A DNA stretch of 64,000 bases. Origin: Paragonimus westermani. Taxonomy: Eukaryota; Platyhelminthes; Trematoda; Plagiorchiida; Troglotrematidae. A program made the position numbers and the translations under genes. The DNA is taken from positions 137,387 to 201,386 of the forward strand of contig QNGE01001006.1 in the NCBI GenBank assembly GCA_008508345.1. Reading direction: 5' to 3'. This document shows positions 47,584 to 61,879 of the stretch, in pieces. The notes beneath the pieces were generated by a model. That model was not told the DNA's origin. It saw only the letters and a program-made list of their open reading frames with translations, and ran no database searches. The stretch's first letter is position 1, and the number at the start of each line of letters is the position of its first letter.

Positions 47584-49783
47584 CATATCAAGTTTTGTAT
47601 GTTTTCATATTTTATACGGATGCACCCAGGATCTGTGTTCGGCGCTAGGTTCGAGCAACCTACAGTGCAAAACTAATGCAATGAATTAATGTGTACAGTT
47701 TCTTGTAGATGTACTGAAAGGTTTATCTATATAGACCACGTTGTCAGAATCCCAGACTGCTGATGGCAAGCCAAAGAGGACTAGAGAATGTCCGGCAACA
47801 ATGACAACAAGCTGACTAGAACTAATAAGTGCTAAATTATGACAGAATTTCCGTTGTTTATTCAAAAAGAGGTCGTCTTTTGGAATTTAACTTTCGCGCA
47901 CGAAAGTCCCACAAGGTTCCACTTGCTAGTTATTCCTATTCGATGGGCGTACGTCTAACATCTTTAAACAAACACGTGCATGTTTGCGTAAAGGCTAGAC
48001 ATGACATTGATGTGCACGCTAGTTTAGAAGGTATCCGACTGAATCAACCGCACATTGTACCGACATTGTCAGCATGCGCACATGTGCAGTTTGTAGACAA
48101 AACTTTCATCTTGTGCATTATAGTTGCAAAAGTGCGGTAGAACTGATAGAAGATGTCAGGTCTGGTGTTCTTTAACAATCATTCTCTTCAGAGACATGGA
48201 ATCTGACGTTTTCGGAACCCGTTGGAACAAAGACTAGTTGCATTTAATGCATACCATATGATTCACCTTCCGTTCCAGCTGTCAACTGTGATTATAACAC
48301 GTTCCTGTAAACCAGTTTTTGTGTTGAAACTGGTTCTGGTGGTTGGTGGGATTTGTTTCAATCCATGCAAGCAGTGTGATTAGGATGCATTAATTTCCAA
48401 AGTTATTGCGGTCAAGTCTAAAAAAATTCGTCCCTTCTTCAAAAATTTCGATGGAACAACAAATTTCATTGCACGGCAACCCCTTGAATCTACTGGCTAC
48501 CGAATGAAAAGCGGTAATCTTCGTTTTGCGTGTTTGCGCTTGCCTAGACAACCTCATTTTTTAGTAATACTCTGTACTGATAACCGGGCTGTTGACAGAG
48601 ATTCCTACATGTTCCTACGAAAAATTCTGGAAAACGAACTTCAAGACTGGTAGTTCAAATGACCAAACGAATGATAGATTGAGCGTGAAGTCCATATCAC
48701 GCTTAATTTTTTCTTTTCAAGGTAACTTTCTGCCATCACTGGCAATTTACAAGCAATGATTTGATGTACGGCGGATTTTTAGGACATTCCCGAGCCAGTC
48801 TACATGAGTGGTTGGGGAAATCAATCACCGGGAATGGATGATTGACCATATTCATTGAATGGCATGTGCACATACTGCAACTGTGTCTCACGCAGGTATA
48901 GCCATAATGATCAACTCAGAGTCTACCTTTTCAGTGTTAACTTTCTCTTTAATATTTCGTCAAATTTAGTCCGGAATACTTCAGCAATTATGGCAGTGAA
49001 CCAGGTTGATTTGAGTAGGATGAACATTAGTCGGTAGCGTTTGTAACGAAAAGTTCAGACTAGAAAAGCACAAGGAGCAAACTTCAGTGTGTGAACCAAA
49101 CGAGGACGAACACACCAAAACTGAGATCCCGTCAACGAACAAAACTTGGCTGTACATATTGGCAGCATGTGCAAGTCATGATGGTCTCTAGGTTGTTCAT
49201 AGGGTCTCAGTTTACTGGACTTCTGTGAACATCTTACTAGTAGCTTACTTGCGCTAAATACTGTGGTGTTGGGTCATGTCAGTTTGATGAGCCAGTAATT
49301 AGCGGGAATGCGTACCGTTTAATGGCGTTTCCCTGTAGACTTCAAGGGAGCTAACCTCTCATCTTCTCATATTATTACCAAGATTAGGCCTGCTTTATAT
49401 TGGTGCCTAATCATCGGGTGAAAATTGTCGTTTAGCACTCACGAAAGGTTTCTAACTTAACTCAAAGTCCTAGGTCGTAGCCTGTGCGGTAGTTAATCGC
49501 ATGTTAATGGCTCAAAAGCGTTTCAGTATCCAAAGGCCTGCTGAACTGTAAGCTTTCCATTCTTTGGGCAAAACGTTTGTTAAATGTAGGGAAGGAAACG
49601 AGATTATTCCGTTGCTGATTAATGAAGGACTATAAGTGTAGCTTCGTGTGAACTTTTAATGCGACGCGTAAATGGTCTTGTTAAGTTGGATTTAACTACT
49701 AGGGTAAATATTCTACTGACACAATCGCTAAGAGTTTCAAATTTCCAACGGAAATCACGCTGAAAATACCCACTTTGAAAAAA
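47584..49783. other. No gene recognised
   Basis: One plus-strand frame of 103 codons (47829-48140) without homology or clear splice context; otherwise featureless. Confidence 0.45.
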
Positions 49784-49855
49784 TCTGTGTTCGAACCAGC
49801 GAGCCAACAGCATGCCCGAACACAGCAAGCGCTCTCTCAGTTGGGCTACGAAGCC
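49784..49855 (-). repeat. tRNA-derived SINE-like element, copy 2
   Basis: On the minus strand GGCTTCGTAGCCCAACTGAG resembles a tRNA 5' half (box A), followed by AGAGCGCTTGC, GGGCATGCTG and box B GGTTCGAACAC, the best-preserved B box of the three copies. Stems are imperfect and no CCA-end discriminator structure is convincing. It lies about 360 bases from copy 3 in opposite orientation. Confidence 0.6.
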
Positions 49856-50218
49856 ACGCCAGAAGCTCGGAGAATCCATAGTTGGACGCAGTTACCCATT
49901 TGTTTCACAGTCTCATGAGGAATCTATCAAATGATGAAGGGGGTTATTTGACTAAGAAGAATAGTTCACAGTTCACGCTAGTCCAGTAATTTGAGCCCGA
50001 AGAAAGCTTCGAGTTATTCGCAATAGCGTCTCAACCAGATCATCAGATCTATCAAACTACTCACCATCAACAAAGTTTCATGACATATCAGTAACGTGAA
50101 ATAATCAATAAATTCGGCTTTGACACTCAATCTGTTGCATCGTTTGGTAGATTTCATATGAGACCGTCAGACAAACGGGTGACTGAGCCCATCTATGAAG
50201 TCTACGAACTTCCGATAT

Positions 50219-50292
50219 GACTTCGTAGCTCAGTTGGTAGGGTATTTGCAGCGTTTTAACATGCTGACTCCGCCGGCGGTTTGAGCCCAACC
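50219..50292 (+). repeat. tRNA-derived SINE-like element, copy 3
   Basis: GACTTCGTAGCTCAGTTGGT is an almost canonical tRNA D-arm with box A; the centre AGCGTTTTAACATGCTG resembles an anticodon arm with AAC, and box B is GCGGTTTGAGCCC. Central CATGCTG is shared with copy 2. The acceptor stem does not pair well, arguing for a SINE head or tRNA pseudogene and not a working tRNA gene. Confidence 0.6.
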
Positions 50293-53121
50293 AACGCTCA
50301 CATTTTACACAGTTAGGTCCCTTCTGAATTAAATAATTCCTCAAACTAGTTATCCCTAAGATGACACTGCTCAAAACATACGACTCCGCTTTCACGGAAT
50401 GCATGAGCTAAACTAATCCGTCTAAAGTCAGGATCTACGTCCATCAGGGATCCTTTGGGGCAATTTGTTAAGCAAACATGCGCAGGTGTTCGGGATCAAC
50501 AGTTAGATGATGGTGTTAACTTATGTCCTGGATTGAAACAGAACTGGGCTATACATCCGCAGCCTTCCGATTTATTCGCCGAAAGCATATAGAAGCACCG
50601 TAAAGAGATTCCAAAGCGTACCAGTCAACGCTTCCAACAGGCTGTCATTCACATGTATCCGATGGTTTTGTCTCAGTCACTTTTGTTACTTTCCTTCCTA
50701 CCGCATTATAAATATAAGTGCACTTTCCCATTTGAGTTAAAATAGTATGACGTGATCCGACCTGTAACCTATGTCCCTCGGGTTTTCCATGAAAAGAATA
50801 CACTTAAAGATTGGTGTAATTTAATGGTTTCGTCACGCCATGTCAGTCTGAGCGTGTAGTCAGACTGTACTGTCGAAACATGCGCTTTCACCTGAGAGAC
50901 AATCGTGCTGGTGCTTTTTCGCAGAATCGTGTGTATGTTTCCATCCTGTGAAAACAAGTACAACACAATGAGTATCGTAAACTGGTGGAGTCGAGTGCAA
51001 CTCGCAAGCACAGGAGAAACAGATGTGGCTCGATTGTGTTCGAAGTACGGACTATACTGTTAATAAAATCACCCTTCAAGACGCACAGCTTTCCTGTAAC
51101 GCAACGTTGGGTTGGTGGCCTAATTAACACTCTCTTAAATTAGCATATTTAGTTCGGTAAATAAATTCCTAACCCCAGTTCGTGTCTTTGAATTCGACTT
51201 ACTCGAGTCACAGCTTAATTCACCAGCATGTATCAAACACCAAACATCCGTCTGTTTCTGACTCACAGTTCAGTCGGGTAACCACTGGCTTCTAGCGACT
51301 TTGCGGGCCGAAGTGTGAATACGAAACACAAGAGTAACAATTGCTACTAGGCTGACTCTCGAATGAAGTTGCATCATAAAAATTTATGACGGTAACTGAC
51401 GCCGTCACAATGGCTGCTCAACAACATTCATTTCAGTAAATCAGGTCTACGATTTGAGCATAAGCATACAGCCGACAACTTGGAGCATGATTTACACACC
51501 ACCGGTGGCCACGAACATCATTGGAGTGAACCCACAATTCTCAGTGGTCTAAAGTACGGCAACCACCCATTCACTGAATTGTTCGCATGTGACGAGATTA
51601 GTAAGTTCGCATATCCAATTGTGTTGTTCACACGTTTTGACTCGGAATTCGTTTAAATTGACAATCGACTCACTTGCTTAGTGAAAGGTTATTTCATGCT
51701 GGAAATGGTGAGCAGAAATATGTACATACGCATTGTACGTACACATTGTACGCTGTGATTCCACTTATATTAAGCAACATTGAAGGACACTTTCTATTGC
51801 TTGCCTGGTTGAAACGCGTCTTTCTGGTCTAAAAGTTATAGGAACCTTGTACAAAAATGTTCACTCACATGGCCTCTTTGATTACAACTTGAAACTAGTC
51901 TGATTCATCCAAGTGGCCTCAGATCTCCGTTTGCTATGTAAATGATGCCACCAAAAACTTGTGATCTAATTAACCTGACGAACAATAAGGAAAAACAAGC
52001 TTATTAGTTACGCTGTGCTCTTAACGAGTTTTTCGGGTATTTTTACACAATAGTTTTGGTTGCCTTGACACATATTCTGGTCTTCAGATTTTCATGGTAT
52101 GAGTCCACTATGTAACCATTACCTGTCCTAATGGCCTACCAACTATCTAAGTATATTCTGGCGCCATATCCTTACGTCTTAGTTCAGAGCGTAGGATGTA
52201 ATCTGTTAGACCTGATCGTATGTGATCATTTTTAGTCTTGAATCACAACCACTCGTTCTTGCTGACGTCAGTCCTACGTGACTTTTGACATGCACGTGCA
52301 ATCAAGTTGAAGAGACCGACAGAGTTAGTTCGATCTCCTATGCAAGTCCAGTATGTTAGTGTAGGTGCATTAGTTGGATAATCGTTTGCATTACAACGTT
52401 ACCAGCCCGACCCACCCCAATCAGTTGTTTGAATGCATTGGATCAATATTCCTTAATGATGAAATGTCCCCTTCTCTATGTGGCACAGCCTACTTAATAA
52501 TCAATATATGCATACCATTCAAGTCAAGTAATGTCAAGTTATCGGCTGATGCACCCAAGGAATGATATGTAAGCGTTACCACAATGACGACTTTAGCAAA
52601 GCAGACTGCAGCTTGAACCGTAGCACCGTGCTGTAAGCAGGAAGAGTTGAATATGATAAGTAATCACGTAGTTTTAAAATGAAAACTGTTCAGCAAACAG
52701 TTTTATGTGCTTCGGTTAACTAACTTAAATTGTGGAATATGTGACACATTTAAGGTTGACTCGCTGCCAACAAGCGGGTTGAAAGTGCACCCAGTTAAGA
52801 AAGCCTGTTGTACAACGGTAAAAGGTGAAAAGTACTTGGGACTTTGTTTAACAATTCATTGTAAGCGACCGTACAATCGCGCGGTAGATTTGTGAGTCTC
52901 ACTTGTGAGATTGCTGGCAGGATTAACTAACGAGCAACACGGCAATTGCTGTATAATCCGCGCCTTCATACATTTTGCGACCAACTATGAAATATTTAGC
53001 TGCTATTCTGGTCGAGTTACAACCGCTGCTGAACATCCAGCTTTCATGAATAGATGAGGCATATATTTCCACTATTTCTGATTGAAAGTATGATGCATTC
53101 ATATATAGATATATGCATTAC
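50293..53121. other. No gene recognised
   Basis: Contains the palindromic partial repeat at 51731. No exon-like block with both splice sites stood out. Confidence 0.45.
51731..51752. repeat. Partial tandem repeat with palindromic core
   Basis: CATTGTACGTACA is followed by CATTGTACG; the GTACGTAC core is self-complementary. Confidence 0.75.
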
Positions 53122-53256
53122 CTGATAATTTGGTGGATAGTCAAACTGTGTTAATGGTGATAGTATCGGTAGTGCAAAGAACCAATTGCTTTCGGGCACA
53201 CAAGCCTGTTTTTCACTTCTCTCAACATTTTGAGGTGAACGCTCGGACAAACATAG
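53122..53256 (-). CDS. Candidate internal exon, possibly of the same minus-strand gene
   Basis: Acceptor TCTTACGCAATACTTCCAG and donor TATCAG followed by GTAATG bound 135 bases, phase 0 at both ends and open throughout. The 45 residues begin LCLSERSPQNVERSEKQACV and end ILSPLTQFDYPPNYQ. A symmetric phase-0 exon with good signals is a reasonable candidate. No family was recognised, and its link to the blocks at 31.9-44.2 kb is only by strand and phase. Confidence 0.33.
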
Positions 53257-56200
53257 CTGGAAGTATTGCGTAAGATGTTTTGTAAACTATGATCAGACTA
53301 TAAGTGATTTCTTGTGCTGTCTCAAAGAACGTGTTCGACAGAATTTAGAAAAATATATTCTTTTAAAAATTTAGACATGTGTGGCTTGAAAAAATGATAG
53401 CTTACTAAAGCAACACTGTGGACTTTGATCACTTCAGCACACATACCAATGGTGATTCTCAGCACAATCATATATGTCAGAGATGTAGGGTTGCTACTGT
53501 AAGCTGAAAGACATGTGGTTATGAAGGTTTTTATCATTGCTTTAATAACGTTAAATTGAGGGTGTTAGTGGCATTGTTTGAGCTGTAACTGTTACAGAAA
53601 TCAACGAGCTCTGCAGGTTTCGTTAGTCGGCTTCGAATCAGTTTAGTGTTGATAAATCTGTTCCCAGTAAATTTAACCGTCGTTCTGTGCGCAATAATAC
53701 AACGTGAACATCTCAGTTGGTCGCATAAGCTGTTTTCTGGTTTCAACTCCGTCGCTGTGGTTGTTTATTTTTCAACACTGCTGTCCAACGGATCAAGAAT
53801 AAACCAGTGTTAAACAGTCTTTCAGTAGTATAAATTAGTGGGATCACGAGGAGTTCCGTTTGATATGCGTTCAGACTGTGATGACTGCGAGTTCAATAAG
53901 CTTGAGTTCGGCGTTGGAGGTCTGTTAACATATTACCTCTCTGGGGCAACTAGTTTAATAAAATTATAAGCCCTGGAATCTTGATTAGTTCAAGTTGCCG
54001 GACAAAAGTAGATTATATCCCCCCATACCAACAGAACATGAAGAAGTAATGATCTAGCTAAAATCTCCCAACTACTGTAGATCAACGACGAATTGAATGT
54101 TCTATTTTTGGCTCCAAGAACCAAAAACTTATCCCCCCAGAGCACCCGCGCAATGAGGATAGTTCTGGCTACAGTTAGTACTAATCTGTAGAATGAGACA
54201 AGCTATGGTTATTTGGAACAGGGGGCTGCTGGTGAATCACACACTACCATCCGTCATGAAACATACGTGTTGGCCAGACAGCAGTTTGCCGATTATCTGT
54301 GGTGTGCTCCTGATATCCACTGACGGTTAATTAACGAACAAATTCCTTCAATTTTAAGGCTGTCAAGTCCCAAATCCTTTTATTCTATTGCCCCCCCGGG
54401 AGACAAGAAGGCAAAAATTGCAAAGCACATACGAGTATAATATCCATATTGTTTGCAACACTACGGTTCGTTCCCCGTGTTCACACTTTGTCCGATAAAA
54501 TTGTGCAGATAATGTGCGGCCTACTGCGCGGCATGCTAAAAAGCACCTTGCAGTGCCAAATTGGAGAATAACTGATGACAGGTCAGCCTCCAATCAACTG
54601 AATGACCAGCATGCAAGAAACATGGGGCATCTTTCACTTTGGACACACAGCGTGAACACATTACTTGACCTGATTTGCGCCTCAGAAATGACTTTTCTTT
54701 CGCAAAGAGTTTGCTGCTCTAAAGTTTGTTTTTCAACACACTATGGTTTGAAAATGTAGGACTGGCTCGTTATTTTTGATGTAGCGGACTGTGAAACCAT
54801 CAACCTTAAGCGTTATTCTACAGACTCCTCATGGTGATTACCAGTCCGTTTCTGCTTGGTCATAAGCTCTTCAAATCCACTGAAAATGGGATCGTGGCTC
54901 CGTGGACGGTTGACGCACTGTCATAATTATGTATTGCGATCCGACACAGATACGGCCGTGGAATTGACACGGTTTTGACGTTGGACGGATGCAGAACCGG
55001 ACAAACCATATGTATGGTATGTGGATCAACTGAACTTGTTCACCTAAAAAATCCACCAGCTCGCCTAAATTGCCAAGGCTACCAAATGAGTCCTCTGTCT
55101 GACAAACCATTCCAACGTATGAGAGTAGATACCTAGTTCAGTTCTTAAACATTCAGAGCGCATCTACTATTGATCAGATATTTTTTCTCGCTGTGATCAC
55201 ATCCCTTCACAACTGGTTCATTTGGGACGCTGAGCATTGTTACAGAGTTAACCAAATTTGTTAAATTATGGTAAGTCGGTGTTTACTAGGTGGTGTTACT
55301 TAGTCGATTTACATGAGCTATACAAGATAGAAATCCGTATTTTGGTTGATTAATCCAGCGCCGATTTGTTTGTTAACTCATCATAGATTAGTCTGACATT
55401 CGCGCTTGTACTTGCCAATCCCTACCTCTATGTGGGACAGCGCTGACATGTTCATTTGTTCATCGGCTGTCATAAGTCCAAAAGCTTACTGGTCTTCACA
55501 CATCGACCGTAGTAATTTACCAGCTTGATTTCAAGTTGACCTGACCTGGCTAGTTTGACATCCGTTTTTGTAGTGAGTGATTGTCGAACACAGCAGCCCA
55601 GTTTCCGATTGATTTGTTCGATTATCATGTATAAACCAACGAAACGGACAGTCGTTTTTACAGAAATGACCGACGTCTTAAGGTTTTTGAAATAACTTTC
55701 AAATTGTTCAAATCTGGCGTCTTCCTTTTCTTGTCTTGCAAGTTTTAAAAGCTCAACCAACAGCCTCAGTAATCAATATTTTTTAATTTACATTCCGTTT
55801 CTGTTTAACCAGTACCCCTCCGTCAGTGTAGGAAAAATAAATTTTTCGTGATACATCAACACTGTTTTTGCCCCCGTCAGTCGTAAACGTAAAACATGTA
55901 GGCTCTACGTGATATGTCATCAACCATATGTGTCATGGGAATAAAATGCCAAGTAAACCACACTGAGAGGTGTCATTTCTAACATTGAAAATACATTTCA
56001 TCCTTACACTAGGAGACATTTGTTTGGATTTTCCAAAGCTTCTCCATCACGACATTGCTTGAAAGTACATTCCGTAAGTTGAGCATGCATATCTACACAT
56101 AATTCAGTCGATATAACTTATGAGAATTCACATTTCAACCTTTCCACATTCTGGTCATATCAGTATATTTCATCAGCAACCTACACACACAGCTTATTTT

Positions 56201-59200
56201 GCTGATACCTCATAGATATATACATATATCGGTAAGAGAAAAAGTGTCGGTTCCTGTTCGAAACCTTCCAGCTCCCCTTTAACCTAATCACTTATAAACA
56301 GAAGGTAAATTTTTAGCAGAGTATAGTGAACAATTCAGTTTAATCGCATCGGATGTTTTGTTATGTTAGATGGAACCGTTTTTAATCGAATGATTCACAA
56401 CATGCTCAGCAAAATATATGGATGGTCTGGACAACAGAAGCCTCAATAACAAAAGCGATTAGACTGCAACACTTGGGATTTTCCCGCTGTTTTCTTCCTA
56501 CCTATCAATAAACCCTGTTCGGTGTTACGCTGTTTCCGTGCTTTTTATTCCACATAGAAGAGGGTTTATTGACGGCGTGTACTAAAGCAGTTCAACTACT
56601 GGATGATGCGGAGCCCGTGGAAGCTCGTTTTCAATGGGGAATGAGTCCATCGTCCCATTTGGAATGCTTTTATGCCATCGTGATTTGCATACGAGTAAAC
56701 AGCTCTTTAAAATACTATACCTATAGGCTCTTGGGCTCTCAACCAATGCTAAAAAACACTATTCTTCATCGTCTGCCTAATAATAATCGCAGATATTATC
56801 ATCTTAGCCTGCCTGGAACTGGTTAGCAGGGGTTTTCACCGCATGCAACTGACGATTTATTATGTCAACTTGACCACCTAAACTATATGCTTTTTGGCTA
56901 AATTGCACGATTTTTTGTACTACTGATAAGTAGTTTAATGTTTTTCCCAACGATAGCTGTCACTGGCAAATGTGATCAGTTCAGCCTGATTCTTAACTGT
57001 TGTCTTTATTACCTTTCATGTTTACACTTTACTGTTCCACAACTAGTAAGCATTCGTAGAGCTTAACTGGGTGGCTTCAACGACATACTAGAAAGCATGA
57101 ACATACACTTAGAATTGTGCAAGTATATATAAGGATGTCACCTATCTTTTGGCTGACGTCGCTTTGCCCATTGTTATGGTAAGTTTAGGTGAGGAGTACT
57201 CAAGTGTAGACAGATTGCTCAGTGAACAAAAAAACTTTTGTAAACTTCGAAACGATGTGCATTTCATTATGTATTTGCATGTCCCCAGTCGCACGTATTT
57301 ATATGGTGCAACCATAAAGGTTTAATGAAGTACGTGCCATTTTTCAAGTTTCTGTTTGTTCGATTTCAGCTAAAGTTGCTTTCAAATTACCGCTACATAT
57401 AGGCAAGTGTACCACCCAATGATGCGGTTCTGCAGGCTTCGCTGATGATGTTGGTCCTAATAATGACTCTTAAATACCTTTCCATATCGTGCATCTGATA
57501 ATCAGCTGTAAGGCTGAAAATACATTAATTACTCTGAAGTCAATTCTGTGAGCTTTAATTCACGCACCCCTGTCTCAAACAATGATCAGCAAGACGATTC
57601 GAGTCAGACGCATCTATTCGTAACAAATTCATCTTCTTACAAACTGTTGTTGGAAACAATCCCCTGATTCAATTTGTCAACTATCTCCTCCAGAGGTTTC
57701 AGTGTGTGCACGCAGCCTAATTGTTACTACTCCAGTGTTTGTACTGAGCACTTACAAATGCAAAGAGGATGCAAATTCATAACCCATTTTTTAATCATAT
57801 TGTACTATTTTCACGCGGATCGGCGCTTGCTTCGTTTGCAACACCGCTACTCAATTGTTCAGAAACCTGTATTGATTATTCGTCAGGTTAAGCCGAGTGC
57901 AAAGAAAAACGAGCCTTTTCAAATTTCAGCAGTCTACACAGTCCAACCAGTTGGTTAAATCAGACGACCTGAACTGGTTGGCAGTTTCGGCTATCAGTGA
58001 TTTTAGCCGTTCACCTTTGCTGACCGTCCCGTATTCACACAGATCATTCATTGGTCCACATAAGAAGAATGCGTATAACTTTTGCTTCCTTCATAACTTA
58101 CCAGTTACCTTACGTACATTTCAGCTATTTGCTGATTACTCAGGGTTGCATCAGTGAAATAGGTCTGTGTACCATAGAATTTACGGCTACCAGCAAAGCC
58201 CGTCCAGAATGTGATGCAACCTCTCATAATTGTTCACTTAGGGGCTGCAAAACATTCAGTAGCAAATTGCTTGCTGTTTCTTTGATGGGAGCGGAAAACC
58301 AACCTTGCTGCTGGTTACATCCGAAGTAATAGGGTAAATTTACTAAGAAGCTGGAGACGGGAGTAAAACACTGATTGTCAGTGGGAGACAGTCTTACGGA
58401 CTAACTGGTGATGAGAATGTCCACGGTTGCTGCTTTTACCGGAACTTACATTACAGAGCTTTTGTGGTAAATTTATCAAGCGTATGCTAAGACTGTACCA
58501 CTGTGAAATAGGATCACAGCAATTAATATAAAATGTAAAATTATTTGCATCAAAACGAAAATATGACAAGTTCCGATAAGTTGTCGATTTCTGACAGCGT
58601 TTAAATGTGTGCTCAAAAGAAGAGACCACCAAGCAATCAAATCCTATGTATGAGTGGCAAAATGTAAGCGAACCAAACTGTCGTACTGCAGTTCAATTTT
58701 TCCGTGTTCTGCTAATTTACTCTAAGCTCGATCGAAATCAATTAAAATGTGGGGTGTGGCATGCACGGACGCGGACTGCAGTTGCAGTTACTAAGAAACA
58801 TATTTTGTGATTCTGTTAGTTCTCAGTGAATGCAGTTAAATTTTACAGTGCCGACACGCCACGAATATTATTTCAAAATTCGATTATACTTGATTACGAT
58901 ACACGAAATTAGAATAACCTCTGTGAAAAGATAGCGATTCGTTTCTCTGCTTGGAACTGCTTGCCGGAGAAAACTCATTTGTTCACTCCTAATGGTGACA
59001 TCAGACAGACTGTGGACCATCCCATTCACAATTGTTGCCGTCAACCGGATGCAAAAGTATTATCAGTACGAGTCAGTTTACGTAAATGCTGTAATATGTT
59101 TTGTTGTATAATTGCAATCAGTCGACTGCAATAACAGGCGAGTCGTCATTATCAACTATCAGCAAGCTGAAGATAAGCATCAGTAGTGTGACATGGTCGC

Positions 59201-61879
59201 TACACATGTCCGTGAATGTCAAACGCTCAAATAATTGTAATGAAATTCAACCAACAAACATCACTTTTGCGCAACAAATATAAATTATTATCTAATGTTA
59301 TTATGCCTCGGTTTGCCTAAAGTCCAATATCATTCGGAGTGAAGAGCAGTTTTCGCATATTCCAGCGTACATCATCTAGCCGGCATATTTTACACACGAG
59401 CCTAGATCGGAGATTAGCTCTTGTTACGGCCAGACAGTAATACTTAAGCTGGTTCAAAATATTGATTATCTGTTACTGTCTATGGCACTTATAAGAATGA
59501 TAGGTCACTAGTTTACCCTACTGAACATGACCCATTCAACGTTTGTCTAAAGTCTGCCATGATTAGGGCAGCATAATGCGTTCAGAGAATCATAGCGACT
59601 GTTGTGTTCAGGACTTCTCTGTCAAGTCAATGAACGAATTGTTCGTGCTTCGTTAGAGAACGTTCGGCTTGTGGTTAAGATGCCAGGTTTGACAGTAGCT
59701 CTTAATTTACACAAGCTATATGCAGATCCTTCTGCAGTGAGGAACATTCATCGATGTCTGTTTATCAAACAAAATGTCATCATCAAGTAGAATTGGTAGG
59801 TTTCACTGTAAAGAGTGTGAAACTATTCGCACTGCATGTTAGAGGTTTGAGCTGATTTTTGGTAGTCCTGAGGGCTCGGGTTTATGCCCTTTACCAAACA
59901 AATGAGAACTAAATCACGGTAGGTTGACTTTGCAACCGTAAAGATATTACAGGCATTTTCAACTTCCGGTCATTTCAGGTGCCTCGTATTCGCAGCCATT
60001 AGTTTCGACTGAACTCCAGATGCAAAGTGATTGATTTGATTTTCCTGAACAATTGAACGAAAGCTGTGGCTAACCTATAACTGTGTGGTCGAATGTTTAT
60101 GGTTGCTGTCAACCACTTTTGACATTTCAGGTTTACATGAAATGTTACAATAGCAAACTGTAGAAATGTATTCCAAAATGACCGACACGCTTTATCTTGG
60201 GACTGCTTCGAGTAGTATATAATCCGTTTCACAAATGCTTTGATTTCTTTCAAATGGAAAAGTAAGTTTTTTTCAAATCTGGAATTCTTCCACTCATTCA
60301 GTATGCTTGTATCCGGTTTTTAAATACAATGGATAGACATAGTTTGCGTAGTTAAATATCCCCAATAAGCTTATTCAGTCCAATAAAACGGACACATCAA
60401 AAGTATAAAAATACTTACAAGATCAGAACAAAGTGCGTATGGTTAGACTGCAGATATTCTGTTATCTGTTATCTGAATACAGCTAAGATGACTGCTATAG
60501 CCATTGAGAAATTCAACATATGCTGCTATCAGTTGATCACCCAGTATTCTGGGGCAAATATGCCGTTAAGTATGTTTCAATAATTTCATTAGGAACAGAC
60601 AGTTTGTAGAATGTACTAAGGATGTCACTGACGGTAGTAAACGAGTGTGCTTCTAATGGATTACGTCGCATATGACTCAATTGCTTATAACGGAAACCAT
60701 CAATTGTACACGTAACTGCATTTATCAGCCCATTATTAATGTTCATAAGTGAACTTTTTGTCGAGGCGGGTTCAAGTGCAATTAAAGTCTAACGACTAAG
60801 TGTCGTGTACTCACCCTTTTAACAGTTAATTGGTAAGTTGACGGGCAGAATTAGTCACAAAATTTGCTAACGGTGGTAGCCATCATGTAATTGTGCCATC
60901 TACACATAAATTACAAATCTATCATGGTAACGAAGGAAGTTCTACATTCCTCTTCAGTACTTTCGACTACCTGAGCAACCAGATAGTCTATTCTTTTCAC
61001 ACTTGCAAATCTCTGAACCTGTATTGATTATCCATTATGTTTGAAGTCATCATGGTACCTCTTCTATAGAGGTGTCAGTGGATGGCTTTGTTCCCTTTTG
61101 CCGCAGTCTACCGCACAAAGTTGACCAGCCCCATTTCTCCTATTTCGCGCATTAATTCTACCCCTAATGATCTCCCATTCTCGTTTCCAAACAAATGTCA
61201 GAGATCTGCTTTATTTGAAGCCCTCGAAGATAGTCGTAGCCCGCATAATATTGTGCCGAACATTAAAATACTATCTTTTCCTGGCCGACAAACATAAAAA
61301 CTCATCGCCCCTCAAACATGATTTAAGCTTGACATTTTCAATATTCGAGCACAAACGCGAACTGGTTGGCAAAAATCGCTTATTCGTACATCAAAAACCC
61401 TCGCCATCGAGATATGTTGCATTGTTGAAAACCTATTTTAGAATGCTGGCTTAGGACTGTAACTTCAATCTCCATCGGCTGTTCCACCACACTTCTGAAG
61501 ATCTTGTGTTTCAAGGCAGTGGTCAAACCGGTGTTGTAATTGCCAAACAGCACACTCATACAGGGCGCTTCTTGGCTGGATGCCGGTCAGCAGCCGTTTT
61601 TCCGCTGTCGAACTCGATGGGATGGTTAGAGATTCTGAAGACATCCATTAGAAACGCTGTGTCTACTGTTACTCTAGTTGTTGTCCAGACTTTCAAATTA
61701 TTTCCAAAAACGCCTCACTAGCTTTCTGCAGACCACGTCGTGCACGGACAGTTTGCTACTAGCTGAGGGTTTGAAGGCCGAAGTAGGTTGGTTACGTGTC
61801 TACGAATGTGAATTGGGTAACACATTGAACAGGGACTTGTAAACCTTGCTCACACACATGCTAGCAACGGTTTAGTTTG
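53257..61879. other. No confident gene
   Basis: Several minus-strand frames look mildly protein-like (53534-53746, 54871-55110, 55470-55760), the last rich in Lys and Glu, but none has homology or a convincing acceptor and donor pair. Plus-strand frames at 57674-58329 and 61082-61721 overlap one another without a recognisable product. Confidence 0.4.

Noticed and set aside
54871..55130. Segment open on both strands (minus TEDSFGSLGNLGELVDFL; plus GQTICMVCGSTELVHLKNPP)
   Set aside because: Both readings look plausible and exclude each other; neither has homology or strong splice sites.
55470..55760. 96-codon Lys/Glu-rich minus-strand frame
   Set aside because: Protein-like composition but no initiator ATG, no clear acceptor and donor pair and no homology.
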